DNA from: Pseudomonadota bacterium
GTDB lineage: Bacteria; Pseudomonadota; Alphaproteobacteria; Sneathiellales; Sneathiellaceae
Direction of reading: 5' to 3'
NCBI GenBank assembly: GCA_024743055.1
Contig: JANSXH010000002.1
Location: forward strand, 243,496 to 307,495
DNA: 64,000 nt
Shown: piece by piece, positions 9,528 through 17,682 of the stretch
Layout of the letters: every line of letters starts with the position of its first letter
How positions within the stretch are numbered: position 1 is the first letter of the stretch
The notes under the pieces: generated by a model
Database searches by the model: none
Told to the model about the DNA's origin: nothing
Seen by the model: only the letters and a program-made list of their open reading frames with translations
Position numbers and translations under genes: made by a program

Positions 9528-10491
9528 GATAAAAATATTGGTCAAGGAACTGGTCATCGCTGCGTCTTTGGGTGTGTTAAGCGCCCTGCTCCTGATGATT
9601 TCTGTTTTCGGGAATGACGGTGGGGCAAATTACGGTACAGCCTTTCAGTCTTTGGCCTTGTGGACCCTCTCCCTCGTTCCCCTTTTTATTTCGGGGCTCG
9701 GGTTTGGTACTTTAAGTGCCAGTGTCACCGTAGTGACGGGAGCGGTTACCGCAGGTATTTTTCTGAGCCCGGTGTTTGGCCTGTCCTATGCAGTTATTTC
9801 AGGCTTGCCGGTCATCATTCTAGTCCGCCAGGCGTTATTGTGGCGGGAGGATGAGGGAAAGAAATACTGGTATCCGACAGAGTATCTCATTCTCTGGTGG
9901 GTTGGCATTTGTATAGGTCTCACGATCGCTGCTATGGGTGTGCTGGCGTGGGACAATGGGTTGCGAGAGGGTCTGACCACAGGTTTTGACCAGATGCTCG
10001 CGCAGCTAAAGGAAGTTAGAGGTGTAAGCCCGCAGATTACGGCGGAAGAATTTGTGAATTTGATGCCACAGATTCTTGGACCGATGTGGGGGTTGTTTAT
10101 TCTTTTGAGTGGATGCTTGGCCCAGGGCCTCCTTGTCCGCTTCAAAAAAAATATTCGACCAACACCGAAATTGACGGAAATGGAGCTGCCAAAATGGCTC
10201 GCTCTGGCTTTCATCGGCACCGCTGCCTTGAGTGTTATTCTTGACGGCAGCTGGCCAATTTTGGGAGCGGTCGTCATCATGTTGGAAGTCGCCTTTTTCC
10301 TTCAGGGAATGGCAGTTATCCACGTGGTGTCAAAAAGATGGAACGGTCGACCATTCATTCTCTGGTCGATCTATATAATGATGGCTTTAATGTTGTGGCT
10401 GGTCCTGATAGTCACAATATTGGGGTTAATGGAAAACTGGATCGGGTTGAGGCGACGGTTTGCCGTAACGACACCCCAGGAGGAAGACTGA
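9526..10491 (+). CDS. DUF2232 (YybS-like) membrane protein
   Basis: A 321-residue integral membrane protein with about eight hydrophobic segments and no catalytic motif I recognise. Alphaproteobacteria usually have a DUF2232 protein exactly here, between S18 and L9; its biochemical role is unknown. The ORF-track start is TTG with no good ribosome-binding site of its own. A later TTG at 9538 is possible, and initiation may depend on the tiny upstream frame or on transcriptional read-through. The stop overlaps the rplI start by one base (TGATG). Confidence 0.85.
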   Translation: MIKILVKELVIAASLGVLSALLLMISVFGNDGGANYGTAFQSLALWTLSLVPLFISGLGFGTLSASVTVVTGAVTAGIFLSPVFGLSYAVISGLPVIILVRQALLWREDEGKKYWYPTEYLILWWVGICIGLTIAAMGVLAWDNGLREGLTTGFDQMLAQLKEVRGVSPQITAEEFVNLMPQILGPMWGLFILLSGCLAQGLLVRFKKNIRPTPKLTEMELPKWLALAFIGTAALSVILDGSWPILGAVVIMLEVAFFLQGMAVIHVVSKRWNGRPFILWSIYIMMALMLWLVLIVTILGLMENWIGLRRRFAVTTPQEED

Positions 10492-11153
10492 TGGAAGTAG
10501 TATTATTAGAGCGGGTTGAAAAGCTTGGCCAGATGGGCGACGTAGTCACAGTCAAAAATGGCTATGCCCGTAATTTTCTGTTACCGCAGAAGAAAGCTCT
10601 GCGTGCCAGTAAAGAAAACCTCGCGGTTTTCGAAACTCAGCGTGCACAGCTTGAAGCGGACAACCTCAAGCAACGGGACGAAGCGAGCAAGGTTGGTGAG
10701 AAGCTGGACGGACAGTCAGTTATCTTGATCCGTGCAGCCAGCGAATCACAACAGCTTTATGGCTCCGTCAGCACCCAGGATATTGCTAAATCCGTAACCG
10801 CTGCCGGTTTTACTGTCGATCGCAAACAAATTGTCATGGACAAAGTTCTTAAAACCCTGGGGCTGCATGAAGTCAAAGTCAGGCTGCACCCTGAGGTCAC
10901 CGTGGCGGTTACTGTTAATATCGCCCGTTCCGATGAAGAAGCCGAAATTCAGGCACGTGGTGAGTCCGTTGAAGAAGCTGCGGAAGCCGCTCTCGACAAT
11001 CGCGATGAAGCCGTCCTTGATGTCTTTGAATCAACAGCCGATGTCGATCTCGACGAACTCCGTGATCTTGATGGTGGCGAAACTGCTGAAGAAGAAGCAA
11101 GTGCCGAAGCTGAAGTTGAGGCGGACGCAGAAGAAGAGACAAAAGACGCTTAA
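10491..11153 (+). CDS. rplI: 50S ribosomal protein L9 with long acidic tail
   Basis: L9 binds 23S rRNA near the L1 stalk and spans adjacent ribosomes. The ORF track begins inside the previous gene; I choose the ATG at 10491, which has AGGAGG seven bases upstream and gives the family opening '[19 protein letters not shown]'. The normal two-domain L9 (about 150 residues) is followed by some 70 residues rich in Glu, Asp and Ala. The S6 in this operon also has an acidic tail. A strong terminator follows. Confidence 0.97.
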   Translation: MEVVLLERVEKLGQMGDVVTVKNGYARNFLLPQKKALRASKENLAVFETQRAQLEADNLKQRDEASKVGEKLDGQSVILIRAASESQQLYGSVSTQDIAKSVTAAGFTVDRKQIVMDKVLKTLGLHEVKVRLHPEVTVAVTVNIARSDEEAEIQARGESVEEAAEAALDNRDEAVLDVFESTADVDLDELRDLDGGETAEEEASAEAEVEADAEEETKDA

Positions 11154-11177
11154 GAAAATTTTTTTTCAGCAATAGAA

Positions 11178-11208
11178 AGCGGTCGGTTTATCTGGCCGCT
11201 TTTTTTTA
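11178..11208 (+). terminator. intrinsic terminator of the rpsF-rplI operon
   Basis: AGCGGTCGG and CTGGCCGCT form a nine-pair stem (two G-U pairs) with a TTTAT loop, followed directly by eight T residues. It lies 24 bases after the rplI stop. Confidence 0.88.
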
Positions 11209-11245
11209 TTTTGAAAAAGACCGAAACACAATCGTCTGGGAAAAC

Positions 11246-11287
11246 TTATCCCCTTTATTCACAAGCTGTGAATGACATTTGTCCACA
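11246..11287. promoter_or_regulatory. cluster of DnaA-box-like sites upstream of dnaB
   Basis: Four nonamers resembling the DnaA box (TTATNCACA) lie within 42 bases. TTATTCACA (11255-11263) is exact. TTGTCCACA (11279-11287) and, on the minus strand, TCATTCACA (11267-11275) have one mismatch each. TTATCCCCT (11246-11254) has two. They sit 40-80 bases before the candidate dnaB promoter. DnaA control of the replicative helicase gene is the natural inference; a replication origin is less likely because no extended AT-rich unwinding region accompanies them. Confidence 0.5.
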
Positions 11288-11326
11288 AGATTTGACCGTG
11301 AACAGCACACTCACCTAAGAATGACC

Positions 11327-11356
11327 ATGACACTCTCCGATCGGCTGTGATACTAT
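11327..11356 (+). promoter_or_regulatory. candidate dnaB promoter giving a very short or absent leader
   Basis: ATGACA (11327-11332) and TACTAT (11351-11356) are 18 bases apart, and the -10 is preceded by TGA, resembling an extended -10. Transcription would start near 11363, which is the A of the dnaB ATG. No Shine-Dalgarno sequence is visible before that ATG, which fits a leaderless transcript. Based on consensus only. Confidence 0.45.
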
Positions 11357-11362
11357 CCAATT

Positions 11363-12844
11363 ATGGAAACAGTATTGCTCAATGACGGTCAAAATGACGC
11401 TGAATCAGGCGATGCTCCTGCCTATCGTTCTGCCCCTCATAACCTCGAGGCCGAGCAGGACCTGATTGGAGCGATCCTTGTCAATAACGAGGCCGCGTCC
11501 AAGGTATCAGGCTTCCTGCTTCCGCAGCATTTTACCGAAGAAGTCCATAGCCGCATTTATGAAGCGGCCACTACCCTGATCGAACGGGGTGAAATCGCCG
11601 ATCCCGTCACCCTTAAATCCTATTTCGACAATGATTCCGCCCTCTCCGATATCGGCGGATCCCAATATCTGGCTCGGCTGGCAGCCTCCGCGACCACCAT
11701 CATCAATGCCGAGGATTACGGCCGCCTTATCTATGATCTGGCCATGCGGCGGGAGCTCATTATTCTTGGCGAGGAAATTGTCAATACAGCCTATGATTCC
11801 GATCTAGAGGAAACTTCTCAGTCACAAATTGAAGAGGCTGAGAAGAAGCTTTTCTCATTAGCCGAGAACGGTGCCCATGAAGGTGCGTTGATTCCAGTGC
11901 GTGTCGCAATTGGCGAGGCACTGCAGTCCATTGAGGAAGCTTTTCAGCGGGACGGCAACCTAGTCGGTGTCACAACAGGCCTGCGCGATATGGATGGAAA
12001 ACTCGGAGGTCTGCATGCCTCGGACCTCTTGATCCTGGCAGGCCGTCCGTCCATGGGGAAAACCTCGCTTGCCACCAACATCGCCTATAACGCTGCCAAG
12101 GCCTACCATAGCAGCGGCGGAAAAGAAGGCGCTGTTGTTGGCTTCTTCTCATTGGAAATGTCAGCAGAACAGTTGGTTGGCCGTATTCTTGCCGAAGCAA
12201 CTGAGATCAGCTCGGAGAAATTGCGGCGGGGAGACCTGTCAGACGATGAATTTGCCAACAAGCTGGTTCCGCAGAGCGCTCTATTGTCAGAACTTCCGCT
12301 CTATATCGACGATACCCCTGCCCTTTCCATTGCCGCTCTTCGAACCCGCGCTCGCCGACTGAAGCGCAGTCATGGTCTTGGCATGATAGTTGTGGATTAT
12401 TTGCAATTGATGAAGGGGTCTGGCCGGCGAAGTGATAATCGGGTTCAGGAGATATCGGAAGTAACCCAGGGCCTTAAAGCGGTCGCCAAGGAACTTGACA
12501 TCCCGGTGATAGCCCTCTCACAGCTCAGCCGCCAAGTAGAAAATCGGGATGACAAGCGTCCACAGCTCTCGGATTTGCGAGAGTCCGGCTCTATTGAACA
12601 GGATTCGGATGTCGTCATGTTCGTATATCGGGAAGCCTATTATGAGGAGCGTAAAGAGCCTTCCGAAGGCACACCGGAGCATGCGGAATGGCAGGAGCGC
12701 ATGGCACGGCTGCATAATATGGCAGAAGTAATTATCGGCAAACAGCGCCATGGCCCTATCGGTAACGTCAAACTGCATTTCAAACCGGAGTTCACCCGCT
12801 TTGGAAATTATATCTCTGACGATTATCTGCCAGAACACCACTAG
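11363..12844 (+). CDS. dnaB: replicative DNA helicase DnaB
   Basis: DnaB is the hexameric 5'-3' helicase at the replication fork. The N-terminal domain opens at 'HNLEAEQDLIGAIL'. The RecA-like domain has Walker A 'LAGRPSMGKTSLA' (about residue 225), 'GFFSLEMSAEQLVGR', Walker B-type 'MIVVDYLQLM' and 'ALSQLSRQVENRDDKRP'. No intein interrupts the 493 residues. It precedes alr by 14 bases, a conserved order. The likely start has no ribosome-binding site and lies at the predicted transcription start. Confidence 0.97.
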   Translation: METVLLNDGQNDAESGDAPAYRSAPHNLEAEQDLIGAILVNNEAASKVSGFLLPQHFTEEVHSRIYEAATTLIERGEIADPVTLKSYFDNDSALSDIGGSQYLARLAASATTIINAEDYGRLIYDLAMRRELIILGEEIVNTAYDSDLEETSQSQIEEAEKKLFSLAENGAHEGALIPVRVAIGEALQSIEEAFQRDGNLVGVTTGLRDMDGKLGGLHASDLLILAGRPSMGKTSLATNIAYNAAKAYHSSGGKEGAVVGFFSLEMSAEQLVGRILAEATEISSEKLRRGDLSDDEFANKLVPQSALLSELPLYIDDTPALSIAALRTRARRLKRSHGLGMIVVDYLQLMKGSGRRSDNRVQEISEVTQGLKAVAKELDIPVIALSQLSRQVENRDDKRPQLSDLRESGSIEQDSDVVMFVYREAYYEERKEPSEGTPEHAEWQERMARLHNMAEVIIGKQRHGPIGNVKLHFKPEFTRFGNYISDDYLPEHH

Positions 12845-12858
12845 GAGCACTTGATCAC

Positions 12859-13971
12859 ATGGATCCAGTACTCGTCGGAGCTCATTTGACTATTGATCTG
12901 GGCGCTTTACAGGACAATTACCGTCTTCTGGCCCAAAAGGCAGCCCCGGCTATCTGTGCAGCGTCGGTTAAGGCGAATGCCTATGGATTGGGTATTGAAA
13001 AGGTCGGGCCAGCCCTAGCAGATGCCGGATGTCAGCATTTTTTTGTCGCCCTGCCGACCGAGGGTATTGATCTCAGAAAATTGCTACCAGATGCCAAAAT
13101 TTATGTCCTGGGCGGCCTCTTGAAGGAGGCAGAGAAATACTATCTGGAACATAATCTCATACCGGTCCTCAATCATTTGCAAGAAATCGAAATGTGGGCG
13201 GACTATGCAAATGAAGTTGGGCCCTTGTCGGCAGTTCTTCATGTTGATACGGGAATAACGCGCCTCGGGTTGCTGGAAAATGAAATCAGGTCGCTAGCGG
13301 CGACGCCATCTCTGCTTGATAGTCTGAAAATTGAATATGTCATGAGCCATCTTGCCTGTGCGGACGACAGAACTCATCCTTTGAACCAGCAGCAGCTCGA
13401 AAAGCTCCATTATTTCAAAGGACTGCTGCCAGAAAAATTACAAGAAACACCGATCTCATTTGCCAACTCCGCAGGAATATTTCTGTCAAAAGACTATCAT
13501 TTCGATATGGTCCGTCCGGGCATTGCTCTATTTGGTGGTAATCCAATGTCTGCAGAAGACAATCCCATGAAGGAGGTCGTCCATTTACAGGGAAAAATCC
13601 TGCAAGTTCAGGACGTTGACAGCGAAATTCACGTTGGTTATGGTGCCACTTACCGGACGCAGGAAGTGAGCCGGATTGCAACGGTTTCTGTTGGCTATGC
13701 AGACGGCTATTTTCGGTCACTTGGCAACAGGGCAGAATGCGCAATAAAACAGAATAAAGTACCGGTCATAGGGCGCGTTTCCATGGATATTATAACGATT
13801 GACGTTAGTACGGTTGCCAAAGAAGACTGCCAACCTGGCGACTTTGTTGATCTGATCGGAAACGGCGTGACATTGGATGAAGTTGCAGCCCATGCTGAAA
13901 CCATTCCATACGAAATCCTGACATCCCTCGGGAACCGATATTATCGCGAGTATCTGGAACCGGTGGCCTGA
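12859..13971 (+). CDS. alr: alanine racemase
   Basis: Alr interconverts L- and D-alanine for peptidoglycan, with pyridoxal phosphate. The PLP lysine lies in 'SVKANAYGLG' (about residue 38) and the second catalytic base, tyrosine, in 'VGYGATYRT' (about residue 258). 'MVRPGIALFG' and 'RVSMDIITIDV' are also typical. The 370-residue length is normal. It is closely spaced with dnaB and followed after three bases by mlaE. Confidence 0.96.
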   Translation: MDPVLVGAHLTIDLGALQDNYRLLAQKAAPAICAASVKANAYGLGIEKVGPALADAGCQHFFVALPTEGIDLRKLLPDAKIYVLGGLLKEAEKYYLEHNLIPVLNHLQEIEMWADYANEVGPLSAVLHVDTGITRLGLLENEIRSLAATPSLLDSLKIEYVMSHLACADDRTHPLNQQQLEKLHYFKGLLPEKLQETPISFANSAGIFLSKDYHFDMVRPGIALFGGNPMSAEDNPMKEVVHLQGKILQVQDVDSEIHVGYGATYRTQEVSRIATVSVGYADGYFRSLGNRAECAIKQNKVPVIGRVSMDIITIDVSTVAKEDCQPGDFVDLIGNGVTLDEVAAHAETIPYEILTSLGNRYYREYLEPVA

Positions 13972-13974
13972 CAG

Positions 13975-14751
13975 ATGGAATGGAATTTTCTTGCCACGAT
14001 TGGTCGCGTATTTATCAGCTTCATGGCAGCTGTCGGTCGGATTACGAAATTCACAGGCCAGAGCCTGAGACATTGCATCATTCCGCCCTTTTATCTTCGC
14101 CTTTTCCTCCGCCAGATCATGAACATCGGCTATTATTCTCTGCCGGTCGTCGGCATGACGGCGCTGTTCACAGGTATGGTGCTCGCTCTTCAGATTTATG
14201 TAGGCTCTTCCAGATTTAACGCGGAAAGTGCTGTTGCGACGATTGTTGTTATCGGCCTTACCCGTGAACTTGCACCGGTCCTTAGCGGCTTGATGGTGGC
14301 TGGACGTGTCGGTGCCGCCATTGCCGCAGAAATCGGGACCATGCGGGTGACGGAGCAGATTGATGCCCTGGTCACCTTGTCGACCAATCCGTTTAAATAT
14401 CTGGTGGCGCCTCGCCTGCTCGCCGGTTTGATCACCCTGCCCTTTCTGGTGCTGATCGCCGACATTATCGGCGTCTCAGGCGGCTATCTCGTCGCTACGG
14501 AAACCCTTGGCCTCAATCCCGGCAACTATCTTAAGAACACTTTCCAGTTTCTGGAAGTACGCGATGTGGTATCCGGATTGATCAAGGCCGGTGTCTTCGG
14601 ATTCATTGTGTCCTTGATGGGATGCTATCACGGCTTTAATTCCACGGGCGGTGCGCAAGGTGTTGGTAAGGCGACGACCAATGCGGTTGTGTCCTCCTTC
14701 GTACTTATCCTCATCAGCGACTATTTCCTGACCGTTCTTCTGATCGACTGA
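13975..14751 (+). CDS. mlaE: MlaE/YrbE-family ABC transporter permease
   Basis: A 258-residue inner-membrane permease of the Mla type, which moves phospholipids between inner and outer membranes. Family motifs are visible: 'LPVVGMTALFTGMVLALQ', 'ELAPVLSGLMVAGRVGAAIAAEIG' and 'MRVTEQIDAL'. The ATPase follows directly, but no MlaD substrate-binding gene is in this cluster, so the third subunit must be elsewhere. The gene lies between alr and radA on the same strand and probably belongs to the dnaB-alr transcript. Confidence 0.93.
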   Translation: MEWNFLATIGRVFISFMAAVGRITKFTGQSLRHCIIPPFYLRLFLRQIMNIGYYSLPVVGMTALFTGMVLALQIYVGSSRFNAESAVATIVVIGLTRELAPVLSGLMVAGRVGAAIAAEIGTMRVTEQIDALVTLSTNPFKYLVAPRLLAGLITLPFLVLIADIIGVSGGYLVATETLGLNPGNYLKNTFQFLEVRDVVSGLIKAGVFGFIVSLMGCYHGFNSTGGAQGVGKATTNAVVSSFVLILISDYFLTVLLID

Positions 14752-14753
14752 CG

Positions 14754-15530
14754 ATGGGCGCCACTCCAAAAATTGAGTTAAAGAAAGTCTGCAAGTCGTT
14801 TGGCAGCAAGGTCGTTCTGAAAGACCTTGATCTGTCTGTCGCGGATGGTGAATCCGTGGTGGTAATTGGCGGATCCGGGACCGGTAAATCGGTCATGCTG
14901 AAATGTATTCTCGGTCTTCTTAAACCTGATAGTGGTGAGATCCTGATTGATGGTCAGCCAATCATTGATCAACCCTCCCATATCCGAGAGAAAATTCTTC
15001 TTAAAACGGGGATGCTTTTTCAATATGCAGCTCTGTTTGACAGCCTGCCCGTATGGGAAAATGTCGCCTTTGGATTGATGCAGGCCCACGGCATGAAACG
15101 GAAAGCGGCAAAGGAAATTGCGATCGAAAAGCTCAGCCTGGTTGGTCTCGGTCCAGAGCTCGCAGAAAAAAATCCGGCAGAGCTCTCCATTGGTATGCAA
15201 AAACGTGTGGGCCTCGCGCGGGCTATCGCAGCAGATCCTGAAGTGATATTTTTTGATGAGCCGACAACCGGCCTCGATCCCATTATGGGGGATGTGATAG
15301 ATAGCCTCATCCGTGATTGTACGCAGCGCCTGGGAGCCAGTACCCTGACCATTTCCCACGACATGGAAAGCGCGCAGAAAATTGGTGACAGGATCGCTCT
15401 TCTCTATAAGGGGAATGTCGTTTGGTCAGGCCCGGCAAAAGAGATTGAAACCTGTGGTAATCCCTATGTGGAACAATTCGTTCGTGGGGACGTAGACGGA
15501 CCGATAAAACTGGATATTCTTAAGCCGTAA
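14754..15530 (+). CDS. mlaF: MlaF-type ABC transporter ATPase
   Basis: The ATPase partner of the adjacent permease. Walker A is 'GGSGTGKSVMLKC', the signature motif is a variant 'LSIGMQKRVGLARAIA' with Ile in place of the usual second Ser/Gly context, and Walker B is 'EVIFFDEPTTGLDP'. The 258 residues match MlaF/Ttg2A length. It starts two bases after the mlaE stop, so translation is probably coupled. Lipid transport is inferred from family; no substrate can be read from the ATPase. Confidence 0.93.
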   Translation: MGATPKIELKKVCKSFGSKVVLKDLDLSVADGESVVVIGGSGTGKSVMLKCILGLLKPDSGEILIDGQPIIDQPSHIREKILLKTGMLFQYAALFDSLPVWENVAFGLMQAHGMKRKAAKEIAIEKLSLVGLGPELAEKNPAELSIGMQKRVGLARAIAADPEVIFFDEPTTGLDPIMGDVIDSLIRDCTQRLGASTLTISHDMESAQKIGDRIALLYKGNVVWSGPAKEIETCGNPYVEQFVRGDVDGPIKLDILKP

Positions 15531-15591
15531 GGGCTGAAGATCTTTTGAGACTTACCGGCCCTAGCCGGAGCACAAACTTACGGAATATTGC

Positions 15592-16971
15592 ATGGCGAAA
15601 AATGCCGAACAATTCACCTGTCAATCCTGCGGAGAGACTTACCGAAAGTGGCAAGGACGCTGTGATTCCTGTAGTGAATGGAATTCGCTGATTGAAGAAC
15701 GGATCGAAGAGGCTGTCCCAAAGGGCCTGTCTACTGGCAAAGGCCGTGACATTACTTTTACAGCCCTTGATACGGACATAGCTGAGCATAGCCGTAATCT
15801 CAGCCAGCTGGCAGAGCTGGACCGGGTTCTGGGCGGAGGTTTTGTTCCCGGCACGTCTATCCTCATTGCTGGCGACCCCGGCATTGGCAAATCAACCCTG
15901 CTGCTGCAAGTCGTCGGGAAAATGGCCCTAGAGGGTCTTCCGTGCACTTATATCTCTGGTGAAGAAGCCACAAAACAGATTACCTTGCGGGCAAGGCGTC
16001 TCGGCCTCGATAAAGCCCCGGTGCAGTTGGCCTCTGCGAATTCTTTGAGGGATATCGTTACGAGCCTTGAGAAAGGACCTCCGCCAAAGCTGCTCGTCAT
16101 CGATTCCATTCAAACCTTGTTTGCGGACAATCTATCAAGTGCGCCTGGCACTGTCGCTCAAGTACGGGCTTGCGCGCAGGAACTGATCCGCCTTGCCCGG
16201 AAAACAAGCTGCAGCGTCATTCTGGTCGGCCATGTCACCAAGGACGGCCAGATTGCCGGACCGAGAGTGCTTGAGCATATGGTCGACACAGTGTTGTATT
16301 TTGAGGGAGATCGTGGCCACCAGTTCCGCATCCTCCGTGCAGTAAAGAATCGCTTTGGCGCTACGGATGAAATCGGGGTCTTTGAGATGACAGACACCGG
16401 ATTGCAGGAAGTCGCCAACCCTTCATCGTTGTTTCTGGGCAACACGGATCTGACGGTCAGCGGAGCCTCCATTTTCGCAGGCATGGAAGGTACCCGGCCC
16501 CTCCTCGTAGAAATCCAGGGCCTTGTGTCGGCGTCTCCCCAGGCCACCCCGAGACGTGCTGTCGTTGGCTGGGATTCGAGCCGACTTGCCATGATCCTCG
16601 CAGTCCTGGATGCCAGGTGCGGACTTTCCTTTACCGGAAGTGAGGTCTATCTCAATGTTGCCGGTGGGTTGCGGGTCAATGAACCCGCTGCAGATCTTGC
16701 CGTGGCCGCTGCGCTGATTTCATCTGTTTCTGATATTCCGGTGCCGGAACGAAGCATTCTATTCGGAGAGATCGGTTTATCAGGAGAGATCAGAGCTGTC
16801 GGTCAGACCGAAGCCCGATTAAAAGAAGCTGCCAAGCTCGGGTTCGAAAACGCCATAATTCCCCGCGGCAGTAAAATAAAAGACAGCAGTTTGAAGATTA
16901 TTGAAGTGGACCACTTGCGGGAAATAGTTAGTCTGTTCACACAGTCCAAACCGGTCACGCAAGTAGTGTAG
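15592..16971 (+). CDS. radA: DNA repair protein RadA
   Basis: RadA (Sms) is a RecA-related helicase acting on branched recombination intermediates. The N-terminal zinc finger 'CQSCGETYRKWQGRCDSC', Walker A 'GDPGIGKSTLLLQ', the RadA-specific 'KNRFG' motif and the C-terminal Lon-like domain ('NVAGGLRVNEPAADLAVA', 'GEIGLSGEIRAV') appear in order over 459 residues. The upstream neighbour is mlaF (61-base gap) and cvpA follows after 18 bases, giving the usual radA-cvpA-purF order. Confidence 0.97.
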   Translation: MAKNAEQFTCQSCGETYRKWQGRCDSCSEWNSLIEERIEEAVPKGLSTGKGRDITFTALDTDIAEHSRNLSQLAELDRVLGGGFVPGTSILIAGDPGIGKSTLLLQVVGKMALEGLPCTYISGEEATKQITLRARRLGLDKAPVQLASANSLRDIVTSLEKGPPPKLLVIDSIQTLFADNLSSAPGTVAQVRACAQELIRLARKTSCSVILVGHVTKDGQIAGPRVLEHMVDTVLYFEGDRGHQFRILRAVKNRFGATDEIGVFEMTDTGLQEVANPSSLFLGNTDLTVSGASIFAGMEGTRPLLVEIQGLVSASPQATPRRAVVGWDSSRLAMILAVLDARCGLSFTGSEVYLNVAGGLRVNEPAADLAVAAALISSVSDIPVPERSILFGEIGLSGEIRAVGQTEARLKEAAKLGFENAIIPRGSKIKDSSLKIIEVDHLREIVSLFTQSKPVTQVV

Positions 16972-16989
16972 GAAAGTAAGTAGGGCCCT

Positions 16990-17682
16990 ATGGAAGACTT
17001 ACCCATACAGAGTGCCGATGCGGTTATTCTGGTCATTCTGCTGATTTCGGCGATCTTCGGATTTGCCCGCGGATTTGTGAAGGAAGTCCTATCTGTCGCT
17101 GGATGGATAGGTGCCATTTTCCTGACCCTGTATCTCTTTCCGCTACTCCAACCGTTCGCTCGAGAATTTATCGCCAACCTTTTGATTGCCGATATTTTGA
17201 CGGGCGCTGTAATTTTTATTCTCTCGCTTGTTATTTTGTCCTATATCAGCCATACCATATCCGAGAAAGTGAAGGCATCGAGCCTTGGCGCCCTGGACCG
17301 ATCCCTTGGCATCTTTTTTGGATTAGGAAGGGCTGTCATCCTACTTGGAATAGGCTGGCTGGCTTTTGTACAGTTTATCCCGGTGGAAGACCGCCCGGAA
17401 TGGATTTTGAAGGCGAAAATGTTGCCAATCGTCGCGTCTGCAGGTGAATTTGTAGCGGAGTTGCTCCCGCCGGATATGCAGGAAAATCTTGCGATTACGC
17501 GCGAATCAGATCAGGAAATGCTCGAAAAGCTAAAAGATACGTATAACCAACTCCCGGACGGCGTAAAAGATGGCGTTCAAGATACAATTAATGATGCAAA
17601 GGGTGCTCTCGACAAAGGATATGATGACCGATCTCGACAGCAAATGGAAAATCTCAGTAAAAGTGCTCAGGAAAAACCGTGA
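16990..17682 (+). CDS. cvpA: CvpA family membrane protein
   Basis: CvpA proteins are small inner-membrane proteins, named for colicin V production and typically upstream of purF; their function is not settled. The first 130 residues hold four hydrophobic helices with the family pattern 'ISAIFGFARGFVKEVLSVAGWIGA'. A soluble tail of about 90 charged residues follows, longer than in E. coli. The stop overlaps the purF start by four bases (GTGA), indicating coupling. Confidence 0.92.
   Translation: MEDLPIQSADAVILVILLISAIFGFARGFVKEVLSVAGWIGAIFLTLYLFPLLQPFAREFIANLLIADILTGAVIFILSLVILSYISHTISEKVKASSLGALDRSLGIFFGLGRAVILLGIGWLAFVQFIPVEDRPEWILKAKMLPIVASAGEFVAELLPPDMQENLAITRESDQEMLEKLKDTYNQLPDGVKDGVQDTINDAKGALDKGYDDRSRQQMENLSKSAQEKP

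Noticed and set aside
11221-11362. Replication origin
   Set aside because: DnaA-like boxes are present but there is no long AT-rich unwinding region and no usual origin neighbours such as hemE or dnaA; a regulatory role is more likely.
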